A stretch of 64,000 bases of DNA. It comes from Sphingobium scionense (GTDB lineage: Bacteria > Pseudomonadota > Alphaproteobacteria > Sphingomonadales > Sphingomonadaceae). The position numbers were made by a program, and so were the translations under genes. The stretch spans positions 62,001-126,000 of the forward strand of contig NZ_JACIEU010000016.1 of the NCBI RefSeq assembly GCF_014197035.1. Reading direction: 5' to 3'. This document shows, one piece after another, positions 52,197-60,826 of the stretch (its first letter is position 1; each line of letters begins with the position of its first letter). The notes below the pieces were generated by a model. It saw only the letters and a program-made list of their open reading frames with translations, ran no database searches and was not told the DNA's origin.

Positions 52197-52381
52197 CGCC
52201 GGCAGGTCTCCTGGCTCGCGGGTCGTTGCGGGATGCACGCCTTCCCGGACGCTCTGTCCAGTGGCTGCCCTCATGGGCTCGTGCATCGCGCTATCCGCTT
52301 ACAGTTGCAGGGACAGCCACGGAATAAGGGGCAAGGCCCCCGCACCGTATTCCCGATTAAGTTCCTTGCGGAACACCGGCG
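52197..52381 (-). promoter_or_regulatory. Cobalamin (AdoCbl) riboswitch
   Basis: Read leftward, the element opens with the P1 arm CGCCGG (52376-52381), continues with GGTGTTCCGC, CCGTGGCTGTCCCTGCAACTG, the B12-box GCAGCCACTGG (complement at 52258-52268) and GAGCCAGGAGACCTGCC, and closes with CCGGCG (52197-52202) pairing with the first arm. These are the conserved landmarks of the class. About 195 bases separate it from the cobG GTG. It should switch off the cob operon when coenzyme B12 is plentiful; whether at transcription or translation cannot be seen. Confidence 0.93.
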
Positions 52382-52651
52382 TCAGTTATGCAATGCCCCA
52401 GCGCGAACTGGAGCATCGAGGATGCCCTAGTCGAAACTTCAGGCTTAGCCAAGACGCGGAATATAGATCGGCAGACCGATCCATTTGAGACGCTCTTACG
52501 CTTCCCTTTCAATTCTCCAGTGCAGACCGTCGGTTTTTTTCACTAGGGGCGTGCTGCGAACGCCAGCGACAATGCGGGAACGCAGATCAGTGAAAAGTTG
52601 CACTGTGGGGAAGGACACGCCCTTAGGCACGACCTTCCCTACAGCAACCGC
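52382..52651 (-). other. Spacer between the riboswitch and a pseudogene, with an unassigned open frame
   Basis: This 270-base stretch should contain the cob promoter near its left part. On the minus strand a frame runs from just after the pseudogene stop (52652) to a TAA at 52496-52498, encoding a tail that ends DGLHWRIEREA. It is in the same frame as the pseudogene but separated by a stop. I do not recognise it; it may be debris of a former gene. A rightward 83-residue frame over 52485-52736 looks like noise. Confidence 0.4.
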
Positions 52652-52942
52652 TCAATCCGTTCGCAGGATAATCTTGCCGAAGCTGGCGCCGATTTCCATG
52701 CGACGGTGGACTTCAGGCGCCTCTTCCAGAGGATAATGCTGTCGATCACCATGACCTTGTCGATACGATCGGCGGACGCAGTGAAGATCACCATGGCCGT
52801 TGCGAAAGCCGATATCGGCGCGGTTCACGCCGGAGCCCGCGACCCTGATGAGGATATCGGCGGCACGCAGGACCGGGTCTGCCACATCCCGCATCCGAAG
52901 GACGTGGGCATCGCCGAACCGGTTGAACTGGATCGCCTTCAC
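52652..52942 (-). pseudogene. Deleted and frameshifted zinc-type alcohol dehydrogenase / quinone oxidoreductase
   Basis: The first 50 residues (KAIQFNRFGDAHVLRMRDV, GSGVNRADIGFRNGHG) are the N-terminus of an MDR-superfamily NADPH:quinone reductase. They jump directly to its C-terminus (YPLEEAPEVHRRMEIGASFG, KIILR), missing roughly 230 residues including the nucleotide-binding domain. In the joining segment another frame reads DRIDKVMVIDSI, which would join to YPLEEA if one base were restored, so a one-base loss accompanies the deletion. The ATG still overlaps the upstream gene's stop (ATGA), showing it was the last gene of that operon. Confidence 0.8.
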
Positions 52943-53277
52943 TGATCGGCTCCGCTCTTGGAGGCCAAGGTTGCGGCGGCGGCGGCCGAGGCGGTGATGG
53001 CGGCGGGAAAACCGGCGTAGAAGGCCGGGTGGGTGATCAACACGGCCAGTTCCGCATCAGTGACGCCATTGTCCCGTGCCCGCCGCAGATACGCGGGTAA
53101 CTCGTGTTCGGCATGGAGCGTGATGAGCGCGGCGAGCGTGACCAGGCTGCGGTCGCGCTTCGAAAGGGCTGGATCGTTCCAGACATGTGCATAAGGCGGA
53201 TCCTCGACGAAGGCGGCCAGTTGCGAGGTGCAGGCGCGCGCGGCCTCGCGCGGGCTGGTGAAGTCGATCTGCGACAT
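52939..53277 (-). CDS. Carboxymuconolactone decarboxylase family protein (cytoplasmic)
   Basis: The 112-residue protein has the AhpD/CMD-like helical fold: WNDPALSKRDRSLVTLAALI, then HELPAYLRRARDNGVTDAELAVLITHPAFYAGFPAAI. The CxxC of AhpD is absent. It resembles the exported homologue at 58 kb. Last intact gene of the leftward set that starts with the aldo/keto reductase at 56.4 kb. Reaction unknown. Confidence 0.88.
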   Translation of the reverse strand: MSQIDFTSPREAARACTSQLAAFVEDPPYAHVWNDPALSKRDRSLVTLAALITLHAEHELPAYLRRARDNGVTDAELAVLITHPAFYAGFPAAITASAAAAATLASKSGADQ

Positions 53278-53343
53278 GGATCTATCTTTCGATTGCGAAG
53301 AGAGAGGCGACCCAGATCATTCGGTCGACGACAGATTTTCGAT

Positions 53344-53811
53344 TCAATCCGTCAAAAGCCGGGTGAAGGACAGGGCACCCAGCTTCCATCGGCCATTGTC
53401 GCGCACATAGGTCTCGGTCACCATGAAGGGGTTTACGACCTCCCTGCCGCCAACGATCGCGGTCAACCGGATGTCGCTGAGCAGGATGGCGGTCGCGTTG
53501 ATGACCCGCACCGAGACGGTCCTGATCTGCGCATGCTTATACTGGATTTTCCCGCTGCGGATCACGTCCAGTTCGGCCGCCTTCGTCATGGTGCCGCCCA
53601 TATGGACGAACACCGCCTGATCGTCGAACAGCGCACCCAGCCTTGCGACATCGCGCTGCGCCATCCAGTCCCACTTCTGCCGGGAAAGGGCGATAAGTTC
53701 CTGCTCCGCCGCTATGGCCGCCCTTGCTGGAGGCGCCGCTTCTACGGGGCCGGCCGCCAGCAACAGGAGGCCCAGCATATATGATCCCTGGACGGGCAGC
53801 GTCATGATCAT
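53344..53811 (-). CDS. NTF2-like (SnoaL/DUF4440) secreted protein
   Basis: The 155-residue protein has a signal peptide (SYMLGLLLLAAGPVEAAPPA) and a nuclear-transport-factor-2-like cone fold: QKWDWMAQRDVARLGALFDDQAVFVHMG and ETYVRDNGRWKLGALSFTRLL. Its ATG overlaps the flavodoxin stop (ATGA); a second ATG two codons later is better spaced from GAAGGGGA. Function unknown, probably a small ligand-binding protein or isomerase-like enzyme in the periplasm. Confidence 0.82.
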   Translation of the reverse strand: MIMTLPVQGSYMLGLLLLAAGPVEAAPPARAAIAAEQELIALSRQKWDWMAQRDVARLGALFDDQAVFVHMGGTMTKAAELDVIRSGKIQYKHAQIRTVSVRVINATAILLSDIRLTAIVGGREVVNPFMVTETYVRDNGRWKLGALSFTRLLTD

Positions 53812-54398
53812 TCCCCTTCAATCCGGCCAAGCCAGGCTTTGATCTGGTTGAGTGTGCGCCGTTCCTGATCCGCCTCCATCACGAAAGCGGGCTGGATCCG
53901 CGCCGCCGGTGCAAGGCCTGCCAAGGTGCCCGGCGCGGAACCGACGCCGTAGCCGCCATGGGTGATGAAGGGCCGCAATGCCTTGGCCCGCAGGTCATGG
54001 CCTTTCAGGAAGGACAGGATGGGTGGTGGCGCGGCCTGACCCCAGATCGGGAAGCCGAGGAAGACTTCATCATAGGATGCGATGTCGGTAACAAGCGCAG
54101 CCAAGGGCGGCGCATAGCCCTCGGCGCGTTCCCGCGAGGCCTGTGCGACATGTTCTTCATAGTCCGCCGGATAGGGACTTGCAGGCCGGATTTCGAACAG
54201 GTCGGCATTGAGAGCGCGGTGCAGGGTTTGGGCGATGACCCGGGTATTTCCCGAACGGGTAAGATAGGCGACAAGGATCTTGCCGCCCCTGATGCGCGCA
54301 GTGTCGCCATCCTGGGCACAGGCCGCCGTGTTGCTGAATGCCAGCATCGCAGACGCACCCAGGACCATGCGCCGCGACAAGTCCGGCACATCCCTCAT
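53808..54398 (-). CDS. Flavodoxin family protein with export signal
   Basis: The 196 residues have an N-terminal signal with twin arginines (LSRRMVLGASAMLAFSNTAAC) followed by a flavodoxin_4 domain: KILVAYLTRSGNTRVIAQTL is the FMN phosphate loop, and DEVFLGFPIWGQAAPPPILSFL the flavin-side loop. A Tat route would allow export with bound FMN. It overlaps neighbours at both ends by 4 bases (aldo/keto reductase upstream, NTF2-like downstream). Confidence 0.85.
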   Translation of the reverse strand: MRDVPDLSRRMVLGASAMLAFSNTAACAQDGDTARIRGGKILVAYLTRSGNTRVIAQTLHRALNADLFEIRPASPYPADYEEHVAQASRERAEGYAPPLAALVTDIASYDEVFLGFPIWGQAAPPPILSFLKGHDLRAKALRPFITHGGYGVGSAPGTLAGLAPAARIQPAFVMEADQERRTLNQIKAWLGRIEGE

Positions 54399-55546
54399 GA
54401 TGCCCTCAATGGCGCTTCCACGCCCGAAAAGGCCTGCACGGCGGGCGGAAGGCGGTCACCTTTCACGATGATCGCCGAGACGGCAGCGGTCAGTTCGGCG
54501 GCTTCGGCGGGCGTGAAGTCGAGATTGGCCGCACCGATATTCTGCATCATATGCGCCATTTGGGTCGTGCCCGGTATCGGCACGATCCATGGCCGCTGGA
54601 TCAGCAGCCAGGCGAGCGCGATCTGCGCCGGTGCCGCCGCCTTCCGTTCCGCCCAGCTTTTGAGCAAGGCCACCAGCGCCAGATTCGACGTGATATTCTC
54701 CCCGGCGAAGCGCGTTTCATATTTGCGGATGTCGCCGTCGGCATAGGCGGTCCGCGCATCGATCGCGCCGGTCAGGAAGCCGACGCCGAGCGGGCTCCAC
54801 GGCACGAAGCCGATGCCCAGTTCCGCGCAGAGCGGCAGCACTTCGGCTTCCGGCCCGCGCCAGAGCATGGAATATTCGCTCTGCACCGCCGTCAGCGGCA
54901 GCGCCGCATGCGCACGGCGCAACGTGTTCAGCCCCATTTCGCTGAGGCCCCAGTGCAATATCTTGCCCTCGTCCATCAGATCCTTGATCGCGCCGGCGAC
55001 ATCCTCGATCGGCACCGCCGGGTCGACGCGATGCTGGTACAGCAGATCGATGCGATCGGTCCGCAGCCGCCGGAGCGAGCCTTCGACCGCCCGCTTGATA
55101 TGGTCGGGACGGCTGTTCAGGCCGGGGCGGCGCTCTCCGGTCTCAAGGTCGATATTCCAGCCGAACTTGGAGGCGATGACGATGTCGTTGCGAAAGGATT
55201 GCGTCGCCTCGCCCAGGATGCGTTCGTCCTCATGCGGTCCATAGGCTTCGGCCGTATCGAAGAAGGTGACGCCATGGTCATGGGCGGCGCCGATGATGCG
55301 GTGCATCTCCGCCCGGTCAGGGATGGTGGTCTGGTAGGTCCGATGCATGTTCTGGACACCCAGGCCGATGGCGGAGACTGCGAGCGAGCCCAGTTTCCGC
55401 CGTTCGCCGGACAGCGTGCGCGCTGTCCGCGATGTGGTGCCCCCGGCAGAGCCGTTCGCTGCGAGCGCGACACTTGCCATGCCCAGGCCGGCGACACCCA
55501 TCAGCCCGCGTCGGCTCACATGTCCCGATTCGATATGGTCTGCCAT
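54395..55546 (-). CDS. Aldo/keto reductase with predicted Tat signal
   Basis: The 383-residue reading from ATG 55546 begins ADHIESGHVSRRGLMGVAGLG, a twin-arginine signal followed by an alanine-rich helix. The barrel shows TFFDTAEAYGPHEDERILG, IVIASKFGWNID, RIDLLYQHRVDP and IVPIPGTTQMAHMMQNIG, so active-site Asp, Tyr, Lys and His are all present. A NADPH enzyme in the periplasm would be unusual. GGGGGA lies about 8 bases upstream. It precedes the flavodoxin and follows another reductase gene by 14 bases. Confidence 0.88.
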   Translation of the reverse strand: MADHIESGHVSRRGLMGVAGLGMASVALAANGSAGGTTSRTARTLSGERRKLGSLAVSAIGLGVQNMHRTYQTTIPDRAEMHRIIGAAHDHGVTFFDTAEAYGPHEDERILGEATQSFRNDIVIASKFGWNIDLETGERRPGLNSRPDHIKRAVEGSLRRLRTDRIDLLYQHRVDPAVPIEDVAGAIKDLMDEGKILHWGLSEMGLNTLRRAHAALPLTAVQSEYSMLWRGPEAEVLPLCAELGIGFVPWSPLGVGFLTGAIDARTAYADGDIRKYETRFAGENITSNLALVALLKSWAERKAAAPAQIALAWLLIQRPWIVPIPGTTQMAHMMQNIGAANLDFTPAEAAELTAAVSAIIVKGDRLPPAVQAFSGVEAPLRAS

Positions 55547-55560
55547 ATACGTTTCCCCCG

Positions 55561-56418
55561 TCAGAGCTTGCGGGTGCCGAGCCATTTCACCATCGCCGGA
55601 TCTCGATGGTCGAAGAAGCTGCTGGCCTTCTGGTCCAGCGTGGCGATGGCGGCGATGTCGTCGTCATCCAGTGCAAAGTCGAAGATCGCGAAATTTTCGG
55701 CCATGCGCTCCTTTCGGACCGACTTGGGGATCGCGACAATGCCGCGCTGGTGCAGCCAGCGCAGCACCACCTGCGCGACGCTCTTGCCATGTTTCCGGCC
55801 GATCGACGCAAGCAGTTCGTCGCTGAACAACCCGTTCTTGCCCTCGGCGAAAGGCCCCCAGGCTTCGCCCTGGACACCATATTCGGTCAGCAGCGCCTGG
55901 GCGTCATGCTGCTGGTGAAAGGGATGGATCTCGATCTGGTTGACCGCTGGCACGACGTCATTGTGCAGCACGAAATCGAGCAGTCGATCAGGATAGAAAT
56001 TGCTGACACCGATGGCGCGGATTCGGCCTGCCCTGTAGAGTTCCTGCATGGCGCGCCAGGCGCCATAGACATCGCCATAGGGCTGATGGATCAGCCAGAG
56101 GTCGAGATAGTCGAGTTGCAGCTTGTTGAGCGAACGCTCGAAGGCGACCTTGGCGCCCTCATAACTCACATCCTCGATCCACAGCTTGGTGGTGACGAAC
56201 AATTCGCCACGCTCAATGCCATGGGCGCGGATGGCGTGGCCGACGGCCTCCTCGTTGCCATAGGAGGTTGCCGTGTCGAGCAGGCGATAGCCGACATCGA
56301 TCGCGTCACGCACGCTGCGTTCGCATTCGGCCGGATCGGGAACCTGAAATACGCCAAAGCCAAGGCTCGGCATTTCGACGCCATTGTTCAGCGTCACATG
56401 GGGGGTGGTCTGCGTCAT
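55561..56418 (-). CDS. Aldo/keto reductase, 2,5-diketo-D-gluconate reductase type
   Basis: The 285-residue AKR5-like enzyme has VEMPSLGFGVFQVPD, GYRLLDTATSYGNEEAVG (Asp, Tyr), LFVTTKLWIED (Lys), YLDLWLIHQPYGD (His) and GIVAIPKSVRKERMAEN. No signal peptide, so cytoplasmic. GGAG is 8 bases before ATG 56418. First gene of the leftward set divergent from the LysR regulator at 56575. Confidence 0.92.
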   Translation of the reverse strand: MTQTTPHVTLNNGVEMPSLGFGVFQVPDPAECERSVRDAIDVGYRLLDTATSYGNEEAVGHAIRAHGIERGELFVTTKLWIEDVSYEGAKVAFERSLNKLQLDYLDLWLIHQPYGDVYGAWRAMQELYRAGRIRAIGVSNFYPDRLLDFVLHNDVVPAVNQIEIHPFHQQHDAQALLTEYGVQGEAWGPFAEGKNGLFSDELLASIGRKHGKSVAQVVLRWLHQRGIVAIPKSVRKERMAENFAIFDFALDDDDIAAIATLDQKASSFFDHRDPAMVKWLGTRKL

Positions 56419-56574
56419 GAGGGCAACTCCGGTCAAACAGCGACAGCAGCGCTTTCCAGGCTGCCGGCCAACCCGGCTCAGGCAGCGCAGGAAATCGATG
56501 CGCAGGATATAGCCTGGGCAGCGGAATGCGATTAGACGCCATAATCGGCATGTCGCTATAAGGTGATCTAATCA

Positions 56575-57468
56575 ATGGCGGGCGAAAATTATAACGAGCT
56601 TTCAGCCTTCGTGATGGTGGCGCGCGAACGCAGCTTTACCCGTGCCGCGGCCAAGCTGGGCATCTCGCAATCGGCGCTCAGCCAGACCATCCGTGGGCTG
56701 GAGGAACGGCTGGGCCTGCGGCTGCTTGCCCGCACCACCCGCAGCGTATCGCCGACCGAGGCAGGCCACCGGCTGTTCGGCACGCTGGCGCCGCGTTTCG
56801 AGGAAATTGCGCAGGAACTCGCCGCGCTGAGCCAGTTGCGCGACAAGCCTTCGGGCACCATCCGGATCAACACCGGCGAGCATCCGGCGATCTCGATCCT
56901 GCAGCCGGCCTTGCGCAAGCTGCTGCCCGACAATCCCGACATCCGCGTCGAAATCATCGTCGATTATGGCCTGACCGATATCGTTGCGCAGGGCTATGAC
57001 GCGGGCGTGCGCCTGGGCGATCAGGTCGCCAAGGACATGATTGCGGTCCGGATCGGTCCGGACCTGCGCATGGCGGTCGTGGGTTCCCCCGATTATTTCG
57101 CCCGCCACCCGATCCCGCATGCACCGCAGGATCTGACCGGCCATAATTGCATCGGCATCCGCCTGCCAACCTATGGCGGCATTTTCCCCTGGGATCTCGA
57201 CAAGGACGGGCATGAGGTCAATGTCCGGGTCGAAGGGCAGCTGGTGTTCAACAATATCGGCCTGCGGCTCAGTTCGGCGCTGGATGGCCTGGGCCTGGCC
57301 TATCTGCCGGAGGATCAGGTTCTGCCCCATATCGCGGATGGCCGGCTGGTACGGGTGCTGGAGGACTGGTGCGAGCCATTCTCCGGCTATCATCTCTATT
57401 ATCCCAGCCGGCGTCACGCTTCGCCGGCCTTCGCGCTACTGGTCGAGACCCTGCGCTATCGCGGCTGA
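56575..57468 (+). CDS. LysR family transcriptional regulator
   Basis: The 297-residue protein has an N-terminal HTH (AFVMVARERSFTRAAAKLG, then ISQSALSQTIRGLEERLGLRL) and an effector domain. It is divergent from the aldo/keto reductase operon (157-base spacer), the likely target, and converges on the cupin gene with a 13-base overlap of coding ends. It may control both flanking leftward sets. Confidence 0.93.
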   Translation: MAGENYNELSAFVMVARERSFTRAAAKLGISQSALSQTIRGLEERLGLRLLARTTRSVSPTEAGHRLFGTLAPRFEEIAQELAALSQLRDKPSGTIRINTGEHPAISILQPALRKLLPDNPDIRVEIIVDYGLTDIVAQGYDAGVRLGDQVAKDMIAVRIGPDLRMAVVGSPDYFARHPIPHAPQDLTGHNCIGIRLPTYGGIFPWDLDKDGHEVNVRVEGQLVFNNIGLRLSSALDGLGLAYLPEDQVLPHIADGRLVRVLEDWCEPFSGYHLYYPSRRHASPAFALLVETLRYRG

Positions 57469-57968
57469 GCGCCAGCCGCACGCGCATAGTCTGCATCGCT
57501 GACCGGCTCCATCCAGTTGACGGATCGGCCGTCCAGGCGCTCGGCGAGAGCGACATGCGCCATGCGCTCATCCAGCCCGGCGCCATGCCAATGTTTCACG
57601 CCGGGTGGGATGGAGACGACTTCGCCCGGCCCGAACCGCTCGGCCGGGCTGCCCCACTGCTGCACAAGGCCATGGCCGCTGAGGATGACGAGCGTCTGGC
57701 CAAGCGGATGCGTGTGCCACGCGGTGTGGGCGCCAGGTTCGAATGTCACGGTTGCGCCCCCGATCCGGGCCGGCTCTTCCTGCTGGAAAAGGCCTTCGAC
57801 ATGGGCGATCCCTTTGAAATTCTCGGGCGCACCGACAATCCTGACTGTGCTGCCCGGGCGGATGACCGACAGGCCCGGCGATCCCGCTGGTCTGTCTTCC
57901 GCCATCGCCGGCACCGCCACACACGTCAGTCCAAGCCCGATGATCGCCGCCTTCACGGGGCGCATCAT
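57456..57968 (-). CDS. Secreted cupin-domain protein
   Basis: The 170-residue protein has a signal peptide (KAAIIGLGLTCVAVPAMAED) and one cupin barrel with metal ligands in FEPGAHTAWHTHPLGQTLVI and IPPGVKHWHGAG. Cupins of this kind occur beside carboxymuconolactone decarboxylases. Start at ATG 57968 overlaps the upstream stop (ATGA). Its end overlaps the LysR coding end. Confidence 0.88.
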   Translation of the reverse strand: MMRPVKAAIIGLGLTCVAVPAMAEDRPAGSPGLSVIRPGSTVRIVGAPENFKGIAHVEGLFQQEEPARIGGATVTFEPGAHTAWHTHPLGQTLVILSGHGLVQQWGSPAERFGPGEVVSIPPGVKHWHGAGLDERMAHVALAERLDGRSVNWMEPVSDADYARAAGAQPR

Positions 57969-58393
57969 CGGCCGTCCCGCTCCGGATGAAAGACAGCGCG
58001 GGCGACGCCGACCGCGTTGATGGCGTTGGGCCAGCCCGCATAGAAGGCAAGCTGCGTGATCGCCTCGACCAGTTCTTCTTCGGTGACTCCGTTGCGACGC
58101 GCCAGTTCCATATGGGACCGCAACTGTTCGGGCCGGTTCAATGCGACCAGCGCCGCCACCGTGATGAGGCTCCGGTCGCGCTTGGCAAGGCCCGGCCGCT
58201 CCCATACGTCGCCCAGCAAAACCTCGTCGGTCAGTTCGGCAAGCTTGGGCGCGACGTCGCCCATCAACTGTTGCGCGCGCGACGGCGGCTGGCCTGCGGC
58301 GTCACCCGCCGCCTGGGCTTGCGCCATGACAGGGATGGCGCAGGCCAGCATCAGGCTCGCGCCGATCCATCGGCTGGGGCTATTCGATATCAT
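57965..58393 (-). CDS. Carboxymuconolactone decarboxylase family protein, exported
   Basis: From ATG 58393 (AGGAGA 9 bases upstream) the product is 142 residues with a signal peptide (WIGASLMLACAIPVMAQAQ) and a CMD domain: VWERPGLAKRDRSLITVAAL and ELARRNGVTEEELVEAITQL, then AFYAGWPNAINAVGVA. It is a periplasmic relative of the 53 kb protein. Followed directly by the cupin gene. Confidence 0.87.
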   Translation of the reverse strand: MISNSPSRWIGASLMLACAIPVMAQAQAAGDAAGQPPSRAQQLMGDVAPKLAELTDEVLLGDVWERPGLAKRDRSLITVAALVALNRPEQLRSHMELARRNGVTEEELVEAITQLAFYAGWPNAINAVGVARAVFHPERDGR

Positions 58394-58451
58394 GGCATTC
58401 TTCTCCTGGAGCGAGGTCAATCACGACCGCCAATCCCGGCATGGTGGCGGT

Positions 58452-59567
58452 TCAGGCCTTGAGCGTGCGCGCGAAGAAGGGCGTCAACTGACCCAGCGCC
58501 GCCGCGACATAAGCGGGCACCCAATAGGTTTCGATGTGGCGCGCGCCTTCTATCCGGAAGAATGTCTTGTCGCGCGTTCCGGCGGCTTTGGCAAAGGCAT
58601 CCTCGCTCATATAGAGCGTATCCGCCGCGCTGCCCCCGATCATCAGGAGCGGCACGTCGATCAGCGCGATTTCATCGGTCGCGTCCCAGCGCATCAGGTC
58701 CATCAGGCTGCTGGTCGTGTATCGGAACGTCGAGCCGGGATGCGCATTGGTGCGCCAATAATAATGATAGCCTTCGCGATAGAGGTCGAACGGCAGGGCC
58801 GCGATCTGCGCATCGGTCAGGTTCGCATCGCCCGAATAGGGGATGCCCCCACCCGCGACCTCTTGCGCGCGTGCCGCCGAAGCCAGATTAAGGCGCTCCT
58901 GGATCGTGGCCATCTGACTATCCTGGAAGCCGTTGCGTCGCACCCGGCCGGAATTGAACATGCTCAGGGTTGCGACCGCCTTGAAGCGCTTGTCGGTCTT
59001 GGCCGCAGCCAGCGCATAGCCGCCGCCACCGCAAATGCCGTATAGTCCCAGACGGGACGGGTCTACGCCGGGAAAGCGCGCGATGAAATCGGCCGCGCCA
59101 TGGATGTCCTCGATGCGAAACATCGGCTTGTCGACGCTGCGCGGCAGACCGCCACTACCGCCCTGATAGGCTGCGTCCATGGCGATGCTGATGAAGCCGG
59201 TTTCGGCCAGATGCTGGGCATAGAGGCCCGCCGTCTGCTCCTTCACCCCGCCATTGGGGTGCGCCACGACAATCGCCGGATAGGATTTGTCCGGCGCATA
59301 GCCTGCGGGCGTGTAGACATTGGCGGCGATATCAAGCCCGTTCAGCATGTAGGTGACGGGATGAATATTGACCTTGCCTGGCTGGTTCGTCGTCAGCGCG
59401 CCATCATAGACGAGGGTGAATGGATTGTTCCGATAATCCAGCGGCGTGGCCATCGGGGCCGTGGCTGCGTGGCTCATGGGGGATACTCCTGTCATTGCGG
59501 CGGCAAGGATCAGCGCCGAACCTTCAAGGAATTCGCGCCTGTTACGATGGGTTAGCGGGCCTGTCAT
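58452..59567 (-). CDS. Alpha/beta hydrolase with Tat signal (dienelactone-hydrolase-like)
   Basis: The 371 residues open with HRNRREFLEGSALILAAAM, a twin-arginine signal. The fold shows YPAIVVAHPNGGVKEQTAG, GFISIAMDAAYQG and the elbow LGLYGICGGGGYALAAA, in which Cys occupies the nucleophile position as in dienelactone hydrolases. Asp (LMIGGSAADTLYM region) and His (EGARHIETYW) complete the set. ATG overlaps the stop of the upstream hydrolase (ATGA). Confidence 0.87.
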   Translation of the reverse strand: MTGPLTHRNRREFLEGSALILAAAMTGVSPMSHAATAPMATPLDYRNNPFTLVYDGALTTNQPGKVNIHPVTYMLNGLDIAANVYTPAGYAPDKSYPAIVVAHPNGGVKEQTAGLYAQHLAETGFISIAMDAAYQGGSGGLPRSVDKPMFRIEDIHGAADFIARFPGVDPSRLGLYGICGGGGYALAAAKTDKRFKAVATLSMFNSGRVRRNGFQDSQMATIQERLNLASAARAQEVAGGGIPYSGDANLTDAQIAALPFDLYREGYHYYWRTNAHPGSTFRYTTSSLMDLMRWDATDEIALIDVPLLMIGGSAADTLYMSEDAFAKAAGTRDKTFFRIEGARHIETYWVPAYVAAALGQLTPFFARTLKA

Positions 59568-60658
59568 TCTTGCCTTCCGGTTCGATCGAGTTGCTTCTCG
59601 GCAAGGAAGCGTGACACCTGGTCAGCGACTTCACGATTGTTGAGATCGGACATCAAGAAGTGGGTGTTCCCATGGATGCCGATCTGCGGGAGATGCACGA
59701 GTTGCGCATCACCACCATGGCGATTGACGGTCGCGACCCAGAGCTTCGCCATCGCCAGACGGACGCGCCAATTGTCCTTGCCGCGCGCATCGGTCGGTGC
59801 TGTCGGAATATTGTCGCCATAGTAAATGACGATCGGCATCCGCGTCAGCTTGGCAAAGTCGCTTGCCGCAATCTCGACAGGCTTGAGCGTGCCGGCGGCG
59901 CTGGGCATGTCCGCCGGTGCCTCGCCCTTAGGGAAAACGAAGCCGCTGCCCGGTTCGAAAGCTACCACCGCCCTGACGTTCGCGCTCTGGATCGCCGTCA
60001 GCCAGCCCGACTCGCCGCCCTGGGAGTGAACGAAGAGGATCGCTGGCCCGGTTCGTTCCAGCAGCGCGGTCATCGCGCTGGATATCAGCTTGGCGTCATA
60101 GGGGCCGGTATTGGGCGTGACCGATCGCAGGAACTGGTCCAGCGCCTGCGGGCTGCGATCGAACTGCACGCCGTCGAAGAATGTGGGCCAGATGCCGAGG
60201 CGGAACTGATCGAAAAAGAGCTGGTCATTGGGCGCGGCGTCGATAGTCGTAGCGACTGCGCTGTTCCCCGCCCGCCCCCGGCGCGGCTGGTCCACGACAT
60301 AGGTTGTGAAGCGGCGGCGCAGGAAAAGGGTCTGGAATCCTTCTCGACCATCGGGCGTCGTTTCCCAGCTGCGACCGGATTGATAGGCGCCATGGAGCAT
60401 CACGATCGGCAGATCGCGCGGCCGCTCCGGAACCTGATAAAAGGCATAGAGATGGTCGCCATGCAGGCTTTGGCCTTGCGCCGTCGGCGCATTATTGACG
60501 TATTGCCCCGGCGTTTCGAAGACGGCTCCGCCGGCGGTGAAACTGCCCTGTTCGGCAATGACCAGAGGCGCCTGTTTTGGCTCGGCGCCCAGAACAGGCG
60601 ATAATGCCAGCCCCCCAATCAACGGGATCACCGACAACAAGGATAGGCGTCGCGACAT
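59564..60658 (-). CDS. Secreted alpha/beta hydrolase (esterase-like)
   Basis: The 364-residue protein has a signal peptide (SLLSVIPLIGGLALSPVLGA) and an alpha/beta-hydrolase core: LPIVMLHGAYQSGRSWETTP, nucleophile in AILFVHSQGGESGWL, MPIVIYYGDNIPTAP, and late IGIHGNTHFLMSDLNN with the His. First gene of the leftward hydrolase-hydrolase-CMD-cupin set. Substrate unknown, and quite different from its neighbour in sequence. Confidence 0.87.
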   Translation of the reverse strand: MSRRLSLLSVIPLIGGLALSPVLGAEPKQAPLVIAEQGSFTAGGAVFETPGQYVNNAPTAQGQSLHGDHLYAFYQVPERPRDLPIVMLHGAYQSGRSWETTPDGREGFQTLFLRRRFTTYVVDQPRRGRAGNSAVATTIDAAPNDQLFFDQFRLGIWPTFFDGVQFDRSPQALDQFLRSVTPNTGPYDAKLISSAMTALLERTGPAILFVHSQGGESGWLTAIQSANVRAVVAFEPGSGFVFPKGEAPADMPSAAGTLKPVEIAASDFAKLTRMPIVIYYGDNIPTAPTDARGKDNWRVRLAMAKLWVATVNRHGGDAQLVHLPQIGIHGNTHFLMSDLNNREVADQVSRFLAEKQLDRTGRQE

Positions 60659-60826
60659 GCTTTCCTCCCGCTTTCGGACGGAAACTAGCGCAAGGCTCTC
60701 CTAGAAATTAGACATCAAAATATGCATGTCATTATAATCTGAGCTAATGAAATGCGTACAGGTCGATCACGCCTTGGAGCCGACATCCGAACTGCGCCAC
60801 GTCAGGCCTGAGCAGGTAAATTCACC

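Noticed and set aside
50866..52488. 540-residue rightward frame over cobG and the riboswitch
   Set aside because: Antisense of cobG and of a conserved riboswitch; composition is shadow-like.
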